From Herbidospora mongoliensis (lineage in GTDB: Bacteria; Actinomycetota; Actinomycetes; Streptosporangiales; Streptosporangiaceae), in the NCBI RefSeq assembly GCF_001570545.1, contig NZ_BBXD01000016.1, positions 248,001 to 312,000 on the forward strand: a stretch of 64,000 bases of DNA. The letters run 5' to 3'. Below are positions 40,965 through 51,100 of the stretch, one piece after another. Made by a program: the position numbers and the translations under genes. Within the stretch, counting starts at the first letter, position 1, and every line of letters begins with the position of its first letter. Under the pieces are notes generated by a model. That model saw only the letters and a list, made by a program, of their open reading frames with translations. It searched no databases and was not told the origin of the DNA.

Positions 40965-42359
40965 GTGACAAGGATCGCGATCATCGGCGGCGGCCCCGGC
41001 GGATACGAGGCGGCCCTGGTCGCCGCCCAACTAGGGGCGCGGGTCACCGTGGTCGAAGAAGAGGGCCCGGGTGGCGCCTGCGTGCTGACCGACTGCGTCC
41101 CGTCCAAGACCATGATCGCGACCTCGGTCCGCAAACAGGCCCTGGTCGACGGAACCTCGCTGGGCGTCCACTTCACCGGCGGCCCCGACGGAGACGTGGG
41201 CGGCGCCGTGGCCGACATGCCCGTGGTGAACAAGCGTGTCAAGGAACTGGCCCGAGCCCAGTCGGCCGACATCGCGGCCCGTCTCGCCGCCGAGAACGTC
41301 GAGGTCGTCCGGGCCCGCGGGCGTCTGGTGGAACCCGGCACCGTCCGCGCCGGCGACCGGACCATCCGGGCCGACGTCGTGATCGTGGCCACCGGGGCCA
41401 CACCGCGCGTCCTGTCCACCGCCGAGCCCGACGGCGAGCGCATCCTGACCTGGCGGCAGATGTACGACATCGACGAGCTGCCCGAGAAGCTGATCGTCGT
41501 CGGATCGGGCGTGACCGGCGCCGAGTTCGCCGGTGCCTACATGTCGCTGGGCTCCGAGGTCACCCTGGTCTCCTCGCGCGACCGCATGATGCCCAACGAA
41601 GACGCCGACGCGGCCGAGGTCCTCGAAGAGGTCTACCGGCGGCGCGGCATGAACGTGATGGGCCGCTCGCGCGCCTCCTCCGTCAAACGGACCGCCGACG
41701 GCGTGGTGGTGACCCTCGAAGACGGGCGCACCGCCGAGGGGACCCACTGCCTGATGACCGTCGGGATGGTGCCCAACACGTCCGGCATGGGGCTCGAAGA
41801 CAACGGAGTCCGGCTCGACCGCAACGGCTTCATCGAGGTCGACAAGGTCTCCCGGACCTCCGCCCCCGGCGTCTACGCGGCCGGCGACTGCACCGGGGTG
41901 CTCATGCTCGCCTCCGTCGCCGCCATGCAGGGCCGGATCGCGGTGTGGCACGCCCTGGGCGAGGCCGTCCAGCCGATCCGGCTGGCCACGGTGGCCTCCA
42001 ACATCTTCACCGACCCGGAGATCGCGGCGGTCGGGGTGACCCAGAAGCAGGTCGAGAACAAGGAAGTCGACGCCAAGGTGGTCAAACTGCCCCTGGCCAC
42101 CAACGCGCGGGCCAAGATGCAGGGCTTCCACGACGGCTTCATCAAGATGTTCTGCCGCCCCAACACCGGCATCATCCTCGGCGCGGTGGTCGTCGCCCCC
42201 CGCGCCTCCGAGCTGATCCTGGCCCTGTCGGTGGCGGTCCAGCACCGGCTGACGGTCGACCAGCTCGCCCACACGTTCGCGGTCTATCCGTCGCTGTCGG
42301 GCTCCATCACCGAGGCCGCGCGCCGGCTGATGTCCCCGCTCACCGCTGCGGACATTTAG
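40965..42359 (+). CDS. lpdA: FAD-dependent pyridine nucleotide-disulfide oxidoreductase LpdA-like (quinone reductase type)
   Basis: A 464-residue flavoprotein. The FAD site is IIGGGPGGYEAALVAA, the redox-active-looking CVLTDCVPSK (C-x4-C) follows, and the NAD(P) site is VVGSGVTGAEFAG. The C terminus lacks the HPHPT-type His-Glu pair of lipoamide dehydrogenases (it has HTFAVYPSLSGSI), which argues for the NAD(P)H-quinone reductase branch known as LpdA in mycobacteria. I chose GTG 40965 because homologues begin VTRI and GGAAG lies about 10 nt upstream; ATG 40956 is too close to it. It is divergent from the cyclotransferase gene. Confidence 0.82.
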   Translation: MTRIAIIGGGPGGYEAALVAAQLGARVTVVEEEGPGGACVLTDCVPSKTMIATSVRKQALVDGTSLGVHFTGGPDGDVGGAVADMPVVNKRVKELARAQSADIAARLAAENVEVVRARGRLVEPGTVRAGDRTIRADVVIVATGATPRVLSTAEPDGERILTWRQMYDIDELPEKLIVVGSGVTGAEFAGAYMSLGSEVTLVSSRDRMMPNEDADAAEVLEEVYRRRGMNVMGRSRASSVKRTADGVVVTLEDGRTAEGTHCLMTVGMVPNTSGMGLEDNGVRLDRNGFIEVDKVSRTSAPGVYAAGDCTGVLMLASVAAMQGRIAVWHALGEAVQPIRLATVASNIFTDPEIAAVGVTQKQVENKEVDAKVVKLPLATNARAKMQGFHDGFIKMFCRPNTGIILGAVVVAPRASELILALSVAVQHRLTVDQLAHTFAVYPSLSGSITEAARRLMSPLTAADI

Positions 42360-42430
42360 TTTCTTTACAGCTCCCGCCGGACACGCCGGCCATCCGCCGG
42401 ATTGTCAGACCCGATGCCTAGGTTGAGGGC

Positions 42431-42848
42431 ATGACGATTCAGCGGATGGACCATGTCAGCCTTGTCGTCGGAGACCTCACGGCGGTTCACCAGGCTCGGC
42501 ATGGAGGTGGAGGGCACGGCGCCCATCGAGGGGCCGTGGGTGGACGCGATCAACGGCATCGACGGCCTTCGGGCCGAGATCACGATGATGGGGACCCCTG
42601 ACGGCCACGGCAAGATCGAGCTGACCAAGTTCCACTCGCCGGCGGCGGTCAGCCACGGAGACCAGGCGATGCCCAACGCTCTGGGCATCCGCAGCATCAT
42701 GTTCCTCGTCGACGACCTCGACGAGACCCTCGCCCGGCTGGACGCCGAACTGGTGGGCGAGGTGGCCCAATATGTGGATGCCTATCGGCTCTGCTACGTC
42801 CGGGGCCCCGAGGGCGTCATCGTTTCCTTGGCCCAGCAACTGAGCTGA
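42431..42848 (+). pseudogene. VOC family (glyoxalase-like) gene with frameshift
   Basis: The first 18 codons from ATG 42431 encode the start of a VOC protein (MDHVSLVVGDL) and the frame then stops making sense. From about 42486 the next frame encodes a normal VOC continuation: FTRLGMEVEGTAPIEGPW, then TPDGHGKIELTKF and a good second half to TGA 42848. The junction at 42482-42488 lacks roughly four residues that homologues have between GDL and FTRLG, so a short deletion (not a multiple of three) has shifted the frame. A shorter product could start at ATG 42453, but it would miss the first beta strand with a metal ligand. A sequencing error is a fair alternative. Confidence 0.6.
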
Positions 42849-42897
42849 GCCGCCATCGCGGGGCGCAGTCCGGCAAGGCTCGTTTTGTCGGAAGCTC

Positions 42898-44094
42898 TTA
42901 GCGTGGCAGTACCGACCGCACCCGCTGCAGGGCCAGCCGCCCGTGGTGGACCGCCGCCGCGGCCGCGTGGAGTTCCTCCGGCGTCCGGGCCAGGTAGAGG
43001 GCCTGCTTGGCCGCCTCGTAGGCGTCGAGCGCCGCCCGCCAATCTTGGCTCGGGCCGCTGACCGCGTTGACCTTCATGTCGAAGTCGAGGGTGTCGATCT
43101 CCTCGCCCAGCCGGGTCACGTCCTCTTCGGCCACGCGGCGGGCGAGGGCGAAGTTGGTGTCGCTGCGGCGGGTGCGCTGGTGGCTCAGGCCCCAGACGAT
43201 CAAGGTCAGGCTCAGCCCGAGGGCGCCGGCCAGGATGATCAGCAGGGCGGGAGACATGCCCAGGATCCGGGGCGGCATGTTGCGGCTGGTCGGAGGGGTG
43301 GTCGGGTCGTCGCCGGAGCCGGTGTCGCCGGTGAAGGGCTCCTGCGGAGTGCCTTCGGGCACGTCGTTCGCGCCGCCCCTGGCGCCGTTCAGGTTCACGT
43401 CGTCGGCCTGGATGAAGCTGGCGCCCTCGATCACGGCGCCGGTGAAGTCGGCGCCCTGGAGTTCGGCCTGGGTGAACTCGGCCTCGGTCAGGTCGGCGTT
43501 CTTGAAGATCGCGTGCTGCAGCCCGCCCTGGCCGAACTTGGCCTCCTTCAGCTTGGCCCCGGTGAAGTCGGCCGTCCGGCCCTTGACCTGGCCGAGCGTG
43601 GCCTCGTTGAGGTCGGCGCCGACCAGCTTGGCGTTGGTCAGGGTGACCTGGCCCAGGTTGGCCCTGGTCATGATCGCCTTGGACAGGTCGGCGTGCGGGA
43701 ACTCGGCCTGGGCCCCTTCGACGTCGATCATGATCGCGCCCCGCAGGTCGGCCTGCTTGGCCCGCAGCTGCCCCAGGTCGGCCGAGGTCAGGTCGGCGCC
43801 CCGGAGGTCGGCGTACTCCAGGTAGGCCTGGGTGAAGTCGGCCTCCTTCATGGAGGCGTTGCGGAGAATCGCGCCGGTCAGGTCCTTCTGGGTGAAGTCG
43901 ACCTCGTCAAGCTTGGCGCCGGTCAGGTCCGCGCAGCGGAGGTTGTCCGGCAGCTGGCGGCCGTTGGTGAAGTCGGCGCCGCGCAGCTTGGGCCCGGAGC
44001 CCTTCTGACAGGGCGCCGCCGTGGCCTGGGCGGCGGTGGCCGGGACGGCGAGGACCAGGGAGAAAGCGAACAGCGAAGCGACGACGGCACGCAC
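42898..44094 (-). CDS. Membrane-anchored pentapeptide-repeat protein
   Basis: A 398-residue protein. Residues 1-25 are a signal peptide (VRAVVASLFAFSLVLAVP). An exported domain of A(D/N)Lxx pentapeptide repeats follows (about 38-235: DLTGAKLDEVDFTQKDL, EADFTQAYLEYADLRGADL), which would form a right-handed beta-helix. A linker with Thr/Pro, one membrane helix (about 275-297) and a cytosolic domain (about 310-398, EEDVTRLGEEIDTLDFDM) end the protein. The same cytosolic domain occurs in the neighbour at 44237. The start is GTG 44094 with AGGAGG 9 nt upstream; the frame is open upstream without coding character. Confidence 0.8.
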   Translation of the reverse strand: MRAVVASLFAFSLVLAVPATAAQATAAPCQKGSGPKLRGADFTNGRQLPDNLRCADLTGAKLDEVDFTQKDLTGAILRNASMKEADFTQAYLEYADLRGADLTSADLGQLRAKQADLRGAIMIDVEGAQAEFPHADLSKAIMTRANLGQVTLTNAKLVGADLNEATLGQVKGRTADFTGAKLKEAKFGQGGLQHAIFKNADLTEAEFTQAELQGADFTGAVIEGASFIQADDVNLNGARGGANDVPEGTPQEPFTGDTGSGDDPTTPPTSRNMPPRILGMSPALLIILAGALGLSLTLIVWGLSHQRTRRSDTNFALARRVAEEDVTRLGEEIDTLDFDMKVNAVSGPSQDWRAALDAYEAAKQALYLARTPEELHAAAAAVHHGRLALQRVRSVLPR

Positions 44095-44185
44095 GGGAAA
44101 CAGCCTCCTGAGGGGATGCTCCGAGTTTCTCACGCACCCTTTCGCCCCGCTTGCAGTCATCTTGAACAACCTGGCCCCATGGAAA

Positions 44186-44217
44186 GGCCCCGCGGACCTC
44201 CGGGAGGTCGCGGGGCC
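44186..44217 (-). terminator. Terminator downstream of the TPM-domain gene
   Basis: A strong GC-rich stem with a one-base bulge (arms at 44186-44200 and 44203-44217) lies 20 bp beyond the stop of the gene at 44237, followed on the minus strand by TTTCC. It separates that gene from the pentapeptide gene. Confidence 0.7.
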
Positions 44218-44236
44218 AAGCCCTGAATCGGGCGGT

Positions 44237-45601
44237 CTACCAGTCGCCGCCACCGAAGTCGCCGCCACCGAAATCGGAGCCGCCCCAGTCGCCGCCGCCA
44301 CCGAAGTCGCCACCGCCGCCGAGGTCACCCCCGCCGTCGGCCGCCGCGCCGTTGGCATAACCGGCGCCGTAGCCCCCGTAGCCGAAGCCGCCGAAGGCGC
44401 CGCCGAGCATCGTGCCGACGAGCATGCCGGTCAGCAGGCCGTCGAAACCGCCGTAGTAGCCGTTGGCGTAGGGCTGGTAGGCCGGACCGGCCGCCCAGTA
44501 GGGCGCCCGCTGGCCGTTGGGCAGCACGACCTCGCGCATCTCCGGGTCGAAACCGCGCTCGATCGCGCTCGCGTCCATCGCGCAGGCCGGGACGTCGCGC
44601 AGCGCGCCACCGGGCGGGGCCCAGCGGACGTTGCGCACCGACGGGCCGTGCTGGGGGTTGAAGAAGCAGGGCGGCAGCCGCTCGGGGAGCGGCAGCTGGT
44701 TGACCTTGGCCTTCACGACGGCCAGGGCGTAGCGGCCGTCTTCCAGGGTGGCGGTGACGTCGCGCAGTTCGTCGGCCCGCTTGACCTGGGTGAGCTGTGA
44801 CTTGGCCTTCTCGTAGGAGTCGAGGGCGTGCTGCCAGTCGTGGTCGGTGCCCGCGGCCGGGAGCATCTTCGCGTCGAGGTCGAGCGAGGTGATCTCCTCG
44901 CCGAACTTGGTGACGTCTTCTTCGACGGTGTGCAGGACGGCCTTGAGCTCAGCGGCTTCCTTCTCCTCGCGCCGGCGCTTGTTCCGCCGGGCGACCAGCC
45001 AGATGCCGCCGCCGCCGACCACGGCGATGACGCCGAGGGTGACCCAGACGCCGGCATTGCCGCTGATCGTGTCACCGGGCTTCAGCGGCGCGGTGCGGTT
45101 GCCGCCGAGGTACATCTCGGCCCGGTTCGTGAACTCCTGCATGACGGCGACCGGGTCGCCGACATGGGCGTTGGCCGATTCGTTGGCCATCCGGCCCGCC
45201 GCGTTCTGCGGGAAGGCGGTGCTGCCGCCGAACAGGGTCGTGCCGTCGATGACGGCCACGGTCGCCGCCGAACGGCCGTTCTTGTCGAGCTCCGTGAGGA
45301 GGCTCGGGATGAACTGGGCGACGTTGGAGCGGTTCACGGTGCCCTCAGGGAGCGCGACCGCGTAGATCGGATATTTGGCGTCGTCGAGCGTCTTGGTGAT
45401 CTCCGACTGCTGCGCACTCGTCAGGGGAGACCCGCTCACCGTGAACAGCGGGCTGGTCTTCCACGCGCCGATCACCGTGGCCGCGTCGGGGGGCGCCGCA
45501 GCGGCCCCTGCCGGGGGGCTCACCAGGAATAGGGCGGACAGACCGATGAACAGTGCCCCGATGACTGCCCCGAGGCGGCCTAGCGGGTGGGATTTTGTCA
45601 C
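44237..45601 (-). CDS. TPM-domain membrane protein with Gly-rich C terminus
   Basis: A 454-residue protein. A signal sequence (1-36) is followed by an exported TPM-like domain (about 40-150: KTSPLFTVSGSPLTSAQQ, PIYAVALPEGTVN, VAVIDGTTLFGG), a fold first seen in thylakoid and YgcG-like proteins. One membrane helix (about 180-202) leads to a cytosolic coiled-coil-like domain (about 210-300: HTVEEDVTKFGEEITSLDL) and a long tail that ends in DFGGGDW-type glycine repeats. The cytosolic domain is homologous to that of the protein encoded just downstream. AAGGAGG lies 8 nt before the GTG start. Function unknown; an envelope-maintenance role is a guess. Confidence 0.75.
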   Translation of the reverse strand: MTKSHPLGRLGAVIGALFIGLSALFLVSPPAGAAAAPPDAATVIGAWKTSPLFTVSGSPLTSAQQSEITKTLDDAKYPIYAVALPEGTVNRSNVAQFIPSLLTELDKNGRSAATVAVIDGTTLFGGSTAFPQNAAGRMANESANAHVGDPVAVMQEFTNRAEMYLGGNRTAPLKPGDTISGNAGVWVTLGVIAVVGGGGIWLVARRNKRRREEKEAAELKAVLHTVEEDVTKFGEEITSLDLDAKMLPAAGTDHDWQHALDSYEKAKSQLTQVKRADELRDVTATLEDGRYALAVVKAKVNQLPLPERLPPCFFNPQHGPSVRNVRWAPPGGALRDVPACAMDASAIERGFDPEMREVVLPNGQRAPYWAAGPAYQPYANGYYGGFDGLLTGMLVGTMLGGAFGGFGYGGYGAGYANGAAADGGGDLGGGGDFGGGGDWGGSDFGGGDFGGGDW

Positions 45602-45760
45602 GATTCGGGCCTCCTTCGCCCTTCAGGACGAACGGCGTTGCGCGATGGTTCCGCTGACCTCCACCGTATCCGCCCGCACACCGCGCTACGCGCGCGGATT
45701 CCCTTCGCTGCCAGGGATGTCCGCCTTGTCAGCCCTGTGTCCGCTCTGTGCGAAATCGGG

Positions 45761-47497
45761 TCAGGCGTCCTTGATCTCGCAGATGACCGACCCGGCGGTG
45801 ACCGTCTGCCCCACCCCGGCGGCCAGCCCGGTGATCACGCCCGCCTTGTGGGCGGTCAGCGGCTGCTCCATCTTCATGGCCTCCAGGACCACGATCGTGT
45901 CGCCCGCGGCCACCGCCTCGCCGTCCCCGGCGACGACCTTGACGATCGTCCCCTGCATGGGGCTGACCAGCGAATCTCCCGAGGCCGCCGCCTTCTTGGC
46001 GGCTCCGCCGGCTCGTTTCGGAGCCTTCTGTACGGATCTCGCCACCCCGCCCATCGAAGGCAGCACCACCTCGAGCCGCTTGCCGCCGACCTCGACGGTG
46101 ATCCGCTCACGGGCGCCCGGTTCGGCCGCCTCCTGAACGCCGTCGTAGGGCGGGATGTCGTTCACGAACTCGGTCTCGATCCACCGCGTGTGCACCGAGA
46201 ACGGCTCGGAGACGAACGCCGGATCGCTCACGATCTTCCGGTGGAACGGGATGACCGTGGGCATCCCGTCGATCTCGAACTCGGCCAGGGCCCGGCGGGC
46301 CCGCTCCAGCGCCTGGGTCCGCGTCGCGCCCGTCACGATCAGCTTCGCGACCAGGGAGTCGAACGACTGCGGAACCGTCATCCCGGCCTCGTAGCCGGAG
46401 TCGAGCCGGACCCCCGGCCCCGACGGGGTGCGCATCGCGGTCAGCGTGCCGGGGGCGGGCAGGAAGCCGCGCCCGCCGTCCTCGGCGTTGATCCGGAACT
46501 CGAACGAGTGCCCGCGCAGGTGCGGGTCGCCGTAGCCGAGGGTCTCCCCGTCGGCGATGCGGAACATCTCGCGGACCAGGTCGATGCCGGACACCTCCTC
46601 GGTGACCGGGTGCTCCACCTGGAGCCGGGTGTTGACCTCCAGGAAGGAGATCGTGCCGTCCTGCCCGACGAGGAACTCGCAGGTCCCCGCCCCCACGTAA
46701 CCGGCTTCGCGGAGGATGGCCTTCGAGCTGTCGTACAGGATGACCATCTGCTCTTCGGTCAGGAACGGCGCGGGCGCCTCCTCGACGAGCTTCTGGTGGC
46801 GGCGCTGGAGCGAGCAGTCGCGGGTCGAGACGACGACCACGTTGCCGTGACTGTCGGCCAGGCACTGGGTCTCGACGTGGCGCGGACGATCGAGGTAACG
46901 CTCGACGAAACACTCGCCCCGGCCGAACGCGGTGACGGCTTCGCGCACCGCGGATTCGTACAGATCCGGAATCTCCTCCATCGTCCGGGCCACCTTCAGG
47001 CCGCGACCGCCCCCGCCGAAGGCCGCCTTGATCGCGATCGGCAGCCCGTTCCCGGCCGCGAACGCGACGACCTCGTCCACCCCGCTCACCGGATCGGAGG
47101 TGCCGGCCACCAGGGGAGCGCCCACGCGCTGGGCGATGTGCCGGGCCTGCACCTTGTCGCCCAGTGCGTCGATCGCCGAGGGAGGCGGGCCGATCCACGT
47201 CAGCCCCGCGTCGATGACCGCCTGCGCGAAATCGGCGTTCTCCGCCAGGAACCCATAACCGGGATGAACCGCATCGGCCCCCGTCCGACGGGCCACGGCC
47301 AGCAGCTTCTCCACGTCCAAGTAGGTCTCCGCCGAGGTCTGGCCACCCAGCGCGTGCGCCTCGTCGGCCACCCTCGCGTGCAGGGCGTCCAGATCCTGGT
47401 CGGCGTACACCGCGACGCTCGCCAGACCCGCGTCCGCGCAGGCACGGGCGATGCGAACGGCGATCTCACCCCGATTGGCGATCAGGACCTTCTCCAC
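45761..47497 (-). CDS. Acyl-CoA carboxylase alpha subunit (biotin carboxylase plus BCCP)
   Basis: A 578-residue biotinylated subunit of acetyl-/propionyl-CoA carboxylase. Biotin carboxylase domain: [14 protein letters not shown] at the N terminus, [10 protein letters not shown] (ATP-grasp glycine loop), [15 protein letters not shown] and [15 protein letters not shown] (catalytic). The C-terminal BCCP domain contains EAMKMEQ with the biotinyl Lys near residue 540. Together with a beta subunit encoded elsewhere it makes malonyl- or methylmalonyl-CoA for fatty acids and polyketides. The start is GTG 47497 with GAGGAG 6 nt upstream; the frame is open upstream with no homology. Confidence 0.93.
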   Translation of the reverse strand: MEKVLIANRGEIAVRIARACADAGLASVAVYADQDLDALHARVADEAHALGGQTSAETYLDVEKLLAVARRTGADAVHPGYGFLAENADFAQAVIDAGLTWIGPPPSAIDALGDKVQARHIAQRVGAPLVAGTSDPVSGVDEVVAFAAGNGLPIAIKAAFGGGGRGLKVARTMEEIPDLYESAVREAVTAFGRGECFVERYLDRPRHVETQCLADSHGNVVVVSTRDCSLQRRHQKLVEEAPAPFLTEEQMVILYDSSKAILREAGYVGAGTCEFLVGQDGTISFLEVNTRLQVEHPVTEEVSGIDLVREMFRIADGETLGYGDPHLRGHSFEFRINAEDGGRGFLPAPGTLTAMRTPSGPGVRLDSGYEAGMTVPQSFDSLVAKLIVTGATRTQALERARRALAEFEIDGMPTVIPFHRKIVSDPAFVSEPFSVHTRWIETEFVNDIPPYDGVQEAAEPGARERITVEVGGKRLEVVLPSMGGVARSVQKAPKRAGGAAKKAAASGDSLVSPMQGTIVKVVAGDGEAVAAGDTIVVLEAMKMEQPLTAHKAGVITGLAAGVGQTVTAGSVICEIKDA

Positions 47498-47701
47498 CGG
47501 GAGCTCCTCACACTCGACCTGAAATTGGAGTGTATGGATGCCTTCGTCATCACTGCCCGGCGACCCGGTTCTGTGCGGGTATTTCACCGTTGAGCTGCCG
47601 AAATCAGCCCCGTCTTATAGCGACTGCGCATAACCGGTGCTCAGGGCCGGTGTGGCGTCTACCGTGAGGGCGCCATATCGGTGTCCGTGAAGGGAAAAAA
47701 G

Positions 47702-47974
47702 ATGAGTCAGAGCTTGCTCGGCGGTGACCCGGCGGAAATGCAGACCATGGCCGCCCAGTTCACCCAGCAGGCCGACCAGGTCCGCGCCACGATGGCCACC
47801 CTCGACCGCGAGGCCGCCAAGGTCGGCTCGGTCTGGACCGGCCCAGGTGCGGAACGGTTCCGCGACGCGTGGCAGAACTACCGGGCAGCCTTCCAGCGCA
47901 TGTCGGAGGAGCTCAACGAGGCATCCCGGACGATCAACACGTACCGAGGCAACATCGAGTCCGCCACCCGATAG
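47702..47974 (+). CDS. WXG100 family type VII secretion substrate
   Basis: A 90-residue ESAT-6-like protein secreted by type VII systems as a helical hairpin dimer. The two-helix layout with the turn W-T-G (in KVGSVWTGPGAERF) at about the middle is clear, and the second helix has RDAWQNYRAAFQRM. A C-terminal Y-x3-D/E secretion signal is not obvious in YRGNIESATR. It faces an EccC gene 217 bp away in the opposite orientation. I chose ATG 47702 because GAAGGGAAAAAAG precedes it; the upstream GTG would place that site inside the gene. Confidence 0.88.
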   Translation: MSQSLLGGDPAEMQTMAAQFTQQADQVRATMATLDREAAKVGSVWTGPGAERFRDAWQNYRAAFQRMSEELNEASRTINTYRGNIESATR

Positions 47975-47979
47975 AAGGG

Positions 47980-48009
47980 GGCGTGGTTCCACGCGCCGGG
48001 AACCACGCC
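47980..48009 (+). terminator. Terminator after the WXG100 gene
   Basis: An 11-bp perfect stem (47980-47990 with 47999-48009) with an 8-nt loop is followed by TTTCCTCTC, 5 nt after the WXG100 stop. Confidence 0.8.
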
Positions 48010-48191
48010 TTTCCTCTCTCCTCGATCAGGCCACCGGGATGACCGAGCCCTTTGTCCCGGATGAACTTCCGCCCCTCGGGCCCGGCCGGCTTCTTCACGC
48101 GCGACTGGGAAGGTTCGCGTGATCAGGACATGCCTGCGCACTCGCGATGGCCTGCATGCTCGCGACGGCTTGTCGGGCTGCCCGATGACCG

Positions 48192-51100
48192 TCAGGGGAC
48201 CGCTGTCTGGATGGGGGTGGCGGTGCCGGAGACGATCAGGAGGCCTCGGCCCACGGGGCCGCCGCTGGTTGTGCCTCTGGGGAGGCGGACGTTGAACAGG
48301 TCGCCGTCGGCCGGGCTCTGGACCGACAGGAGCAGGCCCGTCCGGGATTTGCGGGCCTCGGCCACGAAACCCCGGTAGGCCGTGGCCAGGTCGCCCGTGG
48401 TTCCCGCGATCAGCAGGCCGTGGTCGCCGTCGCGGGCTCCCCGGAGGATCTCGTCGAGGGCCGTGCCCAGGGCCGAGTCGGGCGAGATGAGTTCGGCGTC
48501 GTCGACGATCACCACGTAGTTCTCCTGACCCTCCAGCAGCTTCATCGGGTCATGCGCTCCCGGCAGGCCGCCGAAGCCCCCGCCGGCCCCCGCCTGGTCG
48601 TCTTCGCGGACGCTCCGCGCGTTGCCGTCGAGGACCGCCAGCACCCCTCTGAGCTCCCGCAGAGGGCTCCGGCGCGGAGCGATCACCAGCACCCGCACCT
48701 CGCGGTCGAGCAGGAACTGGGCGGCGGTCAGCAACGTGGAGGAACGCCCGGAGCGGGACGGTCCCGCGATGACCGCCGCCGGGCCCTGGCCCAGCAGGTC
48801 GATGCCCATCGGGGCCAGCGCGTCGCCGCCCGCCCCCAGGAGGGACCACAGGCGCGAGGGCGGTTCGAAGCCGCGTACGAGATTCATGGCCTGATCCGCG
48901 GTGATGCGCGCCGGGAGGGCGTCGACCCGCAGCGGGCGGTTGTCCGTCGGGGGGACGGCCGAGCGGGCCAGCGACTGCAGCGCCGCCACCTGGGCGGGGC
49001 CCGAGGGGTCTTCGGTCAGCAGGGCGATCTGGCTTTCCACGATGCCGTGTTCGCTCATCGACAGCGCCCGTCCGTTGGGCATCGCCGACGGCACGTTCTT
49101 GGCCGGCAGTCCGGCCAGCCCGTAGTCGGCCGGGTCGGACAGCCTCAGCACCAGGCGGTCGTCGAACACCGTCGAGATCTGCCCGATCAACCCCGACCGG
49201 TCGGAGGTCACCACGGCGCGCAGTCCGACCGCCGGGCCCTCGCGCAGGAGCTGCATCACCCCGTCGATCAACCGGCCGTAGTCGTAGTTCTCGAAGGCCG
49301 CGACGAACCCCTCCCAGCGGTCGATCATCAGCAGCAGCCACGGTTCGCGCAGCCCGGCGGCCCGTGCCTCGGCCAGCGAGGCGAACCCGGCCTCGGCGAG
49401 GAGTTGCTGCCGCCGGGCGATCTCCGCGCGCAGCCGGGCCAGCAGGCGCTCGACGCGGTCGAGCTGGTCGCGGGTGACCACCGCGCCGCAGTGGGGGAGC
49501 GCCACCAGCGGCAGCAGCGCCCCGGAGCCGCAGTCGATGGCGTGGAGGTGCAGGTCGTCGGCGGTCATGCGGGTGGCCAGGGACCCGGCGATGGTGCGGA
49601 GGGCGGTCGAGCGTCCGCTCCGGGCCGTTCCGGCGATCAGCAGATGGCCGGGGCCCAGCACCAGAGCCCGGCGCCGCTGGGCCCACGGCAGGTCGGTCAC
49701 GCCGAACGCGATGGTCTCGCCGTCGACGTCGGGCAGTTCCACCTGGTCGGCCAGGGGAGGCAGCCACGGGCTCGGCTGTTTCTGCACCCCCCGCGACACC
49801 TCGATCACCCGGTCGACCAACCGCGCGAGGTCGGTCGTCCCGGTCAGCTCGGACACGAACGCGCTCGCCGGCGGACGCCCGAGGGCCTCCCAGGGCAGGT
49901 CGGTCACCCGCACCTGGCCCAGAGAGCCGCCCCCCGGCGCCCGCCCCCCGATGCGAGCGGCCTGGACGGCCACCGCCGGCCCCGAGCCCGACCGGACGTA
50001 ACAGCGCCCCGGGGTGGCCTTGGGGATGTAGGCGGCCTCCGGCCCGTCGATGACGTCGGCCGATTCGCGGGCGTCGGTGACCCGCAGCGCGATGCGCAGC
50101 GACGTGTTGGCCTGGATGTCGGCGGTCACCACACCGGCCGGGCGCTGCGTGGCGAGGATCAGGTGGATGCCCAGCGACCGGCCACGGCGGGCGATGTCGA
50201 CCAGGCCCTCGACGAACTCGGGCAGCTCCGCGACCAGGGCGGCGAACTCGTCGATGATCAGCACCAGGCGGGGCATCGGCGCCCGGACACCCGTGGTCCG
50301 GACGGCGGCCCGGCCGAAGATGCCGGGAGCGGTCGCCTGCTGGACGCCGGTGGCGCCCATGATCCACGTGGTGCCGCGTTCTTCCAGGTAGTCGTCGATG
50401 TCCTTGGACCCCGCGTCGAGCAGCAACCGCTCGCGGCGGCGGATCTCGGCGGCCAGGGACGCCAGCGCGCGCTGGGTCAGGTGGGCGTCGAGGTCGCTGA
50501 CCATGCCGACCGTGTGGGGGAGGCGGACGCACTCCTTGAACGCCGCGCCGCCCTTGTAGTCGACCAGCACGAACGTCATCTCGTCGGGCCGGTTCACCGC
50601 CGCCAGCGAACTGATCAGCGTCTGGAGCAGCTCCGACTTTCCCGCGCCGGTCGTGCCGGCGATCAGCGCGTGGGGGCCGTCGCGGCGCAGGTCGATCGCG
50701 AACGGGCCGTCGGGGCCCACCCCCAGGACCGCCTGGGTCGACCGGCCCGGATTGTTCGGCACGTCGATCAGATCGAGCAGCCGCGCCGAGTCGGGCAGCG
50801 CGGCCGACGGGTCGTCGCGGCTCACGTCGCGGAGCGGGGCCAGCGACCGGGCCAGCCGGTCGGCCCACGCGGGGGAGACCTGGTCGGGGCGGATCGCGCC
50901 GAGGGCGTCGAGGCCGCCGCCGCGCAGCCGGATGGTGCCGTCGTCTTCGCAGGCCACGACGGTCGCGCACTCCTCGGGCAGGAGCGACTGGACGTCGTCG
51001 ATCGCGATCGTGTAGACCCCGGCGGGCGGGCCCTGGCGCAGGACCTGGGGCATGCCGGGCAGCGCCCGCATCGCCTGGGCGCCGTCGAGCACCACGAGCA

